Shown piece after piece: positions 62,719 through 64,000 of a stretch of DNA of 64,000 bases. Within the stretch, counting starts at the first letter, position 1. Every line of letters begins with the position of its first letter. Source of the DNA: Leptonema illini DSM 21528 (lineage in GTDB: Bacteria; Spirochaetota; Leptospiria; Leptospirales; Leptonemataceae); assembly GCF_000243335.1 (NCBI RefSeq), contig NZ_JH597773.1:196365-260364 (forward strand), in the 5' to 3' direction. Under the pieces are notes generated by a model that worked only from the letters and a program-made list of their open reading frames with translations, ran no database searches and was not told the DNA's origin. A program made the translations under genes and the position numbers.

Positions 62719-63071
62719 GCGATTTCTGCGCGGTTAACAACGGCCGACCTTCCGTCCGGCATGAGGATTCGCATCTCTGCACCCTGTTCTTTTACATTCG
62801 CAAGAAAGAAGATTCGCCCATCCTTCATCCTGATGGATTGATACATCGTATAGAATCCCGCATCTGAAGCCTCTGCGTAGTCATGCACGAACTGCGCGGT
62901 AACTTTTTGTACGGCTTCTTTCTCTCGCTGCGGATCAGAAATCGTTTTCATCATCGCTATGCATCCAGGATCGATGCCGTAGTAGTCGAAATGATAGGAA
63001 CGAATCAATCCCTTTCCATCAGTGAGCCTTATATAATACGTGACCGTCATCTCCTGTTCCGGCACCTTCAT
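62604..63071 (-). CDS. Hypothetical protein in a lipoprotein operon
   Basis: A 155-aa protein with a beta-rich region (EMTVTYYIRLTDGKGLIRSYHFDYYGIDP) and a proline-rich C-terminus (SPPRGPTPSSGG). No signal peptide is visible in this frame. Its 3' end lies antisense to the last 115 bases of cobQ. It overlaps the small lipoprotein gene upstream by 4 bases (ATGA), which supports it as real. Function unknown. Confidence 0.62.
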   Translation of the reverse strand: MKVPEQEMTVTYYIRLTDGKGLIRSYHFDYYGIDPGCIAMMKTISDPQREKEAVQKVTAQFVHDYAEASDAGFYTMYQSIRMKDGRIFFLANVKEQGAEMRILMPDGRSAVVNRAEIAQSIVLPSTLPLEEPVRKSPPRGPTPSSGGLPTKSTFP

Positions 63072-63310
63072 CGGTAGGATAAAAAGCGAAAGGCCAGAGA
63101 AAAACCGGCATCACGCATCGATCTGACGATTTCGACATCGACCTTATTAAAAGACGCGCTGCCCGACCTGGTAATCCTGTATGTCAGGTTCTCCGTTCTC
63201 CTTGAGGGTGCGGGAAGCTCTTCAAAAGCAGGATGGTAAAAGGTGGTATTACAGCTGACCTGAAAGACGAGAGCCTGGATAATGACGAGAGCCAGTACGG
63301 CGCGATTCAT
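63068..63310 (-). CDS. Small lipoprotein
   Basis: An 80-aa protein with a leader ending in lipobox FQVSC (Cys at about 20). The mature part is about 60 residues, basic at the end, with no known domain. It overlaps the genes on both sides by 4 bases, so the three are cotranslated. Confidence 0.7.
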   Translation of the reverse strand: MNRAVLALVIIQALVFQVSCNTTFYHPAFEELPAPSRRTENLTYRITRSGSASFNKVDVEIVRSMRDAGFSLAFRFLSYR

Positions 63311-63873
63311 TTTTGAGCCCCCTGCACGTTAGAATTCGATAAAAAAACCAACCCGTTAAACTCCGGATAGCGATACATCAGACGCAGGCCGGCCTTTTCC
63401 ATATCAAAATAGATGTCAGCCATATGAATATAGTTGTAGTAATAACCTGGCGAGTAGTCAGTACTGGCACTTGCGATAAAAGAGCCTACATAGGTCACGC
63501 GGCCTGCCTGCACACGAATCGGTTGATTCAATTGGGGCATTCTACGTCTCAGCTCTAAAGAGAATGGAATCTCCTTTGGAGCCCCCCCTGCGCTCAAAAC
63601 GATCCCTTCGAGGCGATACTCGCCGGGTTCGACGGCCACGGGATAGACCGCCGCAGGCTCGTTTACAAATTTAAAAACGCAGCCTTCTGAGGAAAAACAC
63701 TCTCCTCCGGTGACTTTCAAGCCCGCATACATCCGGTTGCCCGAAAAACCCTGAACAATGAATTCCCCGAATATATATCCCATCTCAGGATCAACGTCAC
63801 GATTGCGTTCGTATGGAGGCATGAAATTCATGCATCCCGTCAATAAAAAGATCATCGCAGCGCATCTGTACAT
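63307..63873 (-). CDS. Predicted lipoprotein
   Basis: A 188-aa protein with lipobox LLTGC (Cys at about 14). The mature part is beta-rich, with two cysteines (GGECFSSEGC) and a segment EPGEYRLEGIVLSAGG of the type seen in small sandwich-like envelope lipoproteins. It is the first gene of a three-gene operon. The ribosome-binding site is weak. Confidence 0.72.
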   Translation of the reverse strand: MYRCAAMIFLLTGCMNFMPPYERNRDVDPEMGYIFGEFIVQGFSGNRMYAGLKVTGGECFSSEGCVFKFVNEPAAVYPVAVEPGEYRLEGIVLSAGGAPKEIPFSLELRRRMPQLNQPIRVQAGRVTYVGSFIASASTDYSPGYYYNYIHMADIYFDMEKAGLRLMYRYPEFNGLVFLSNSNVQGAQK

Positions 63874-64000
63874 AAGATGACGGAACAGGACTCATACATG
63901 AAGTCAAGATATTTCCATAAGTCACGGCCCCAAAAAGCGTCTGAGTTTTCAATAACGAGTCGACGCCGCTTTGAACCAATGTTCTAACGACTTGCTGTCG

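Overview
The window looks like a chromosomal segment of a spirochaete of the order Leptospirales. The GC content is well above that of pathogenic Leptospira, so a relative such as Leptonema is plausible. This is inference from gene content: a flgG/flgH/flgI/flgJ basal-body cluster, a murC-ftsQ-ftsA-ftsZ cluster, a DUF1564-like gene (a family I associate with Leptospira), lipoproteins with relaxed S-S-C or F-S-C lipoboxes, and OmpA-like and FadL-like envelope proteins. No rRNA is present, so the species cannot be fixed here.

Layout. 1-19.3 kb is ordinary chromosome: a VOC protein, an OmpA-like protein, a coiled-coil membrane protein, an AAA ATPase, a DUF4416 protein, a lipoprotein, a bifunctional-nuclease/UVR protein, thioredoxin, a Sufu-domain protein, a TrkA-type K+ channel, a GGDEF-EAL enzyme, a FadL porin, a PAS-MCP chemoreceptor, a large 7TM-SpoIIE-TPR phosphatase followed by two cyclic-nucleotide-binding proteins, and RsgA. 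19.4-35.9 kb is an accessory defence-type island ending beside a tRNA-Ile gene. It holds an AAA/DUF4143 ATPase, a scattered and damaged type I restriction-modification system (hsdR, hsdS, frameshifted hsdM and a second hsdM fragment), two toxin-antitoxin pairs (Phd/RelE-like and HicAB), a PIN-GNAT-PUA-like protein with an ASCH partner, an IS256-type element at a rearrangement junction, a DUF429 protein, a secreted protein, and an overlapping TIR-membrane/PIN gene pair. 36-43 kb is the nfeD-ftsZ-ftsA-ftsQ-murC division cluster, with a recent IS903-type insertion between ftsA and ftsZ. 43-51 kb encodes envelope and secreted proteins. 52-57 kb is the flagellar rod and ring cluster, interrupted between flgH and flgG by a DUF1564 gene and a decayed IS5-family element. 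57-64 kb holds an orphan DNA methyltransferase, a ferredoxin, an MBL hydrolase, DUF2804, a monooxygenase-like protein, cobyric acid synthase and a lipoprotein operon.

How the parts relate. The island combines restriction, toxin-antitoxin and nucleotide-sensing or RNase-like domains. Three of its transcription units have their own perfect inverted repeats just upstream: hsdR, the PIN-GNAT gene and hsdM. Duplicated hsdM and hsdS 3' ends suggest that a tandem hsdMS locus was cut down by recombination and IS activity. The best candidates for an undescribed system are the TIR-TM/PIN pair (34.5-35.6 kb) and the PIN-GNAT-PUA/ASCH pair (27.1-29.1 kb). No CRISPR array was seen. No stretch over about 300 bases lacks an annotated gene or element; the longest are 35597-35884 (tRNA-derived fragment), 43798-44080 (terminator, then nothing recognised) and 35959-36197 (hairpin cluster).
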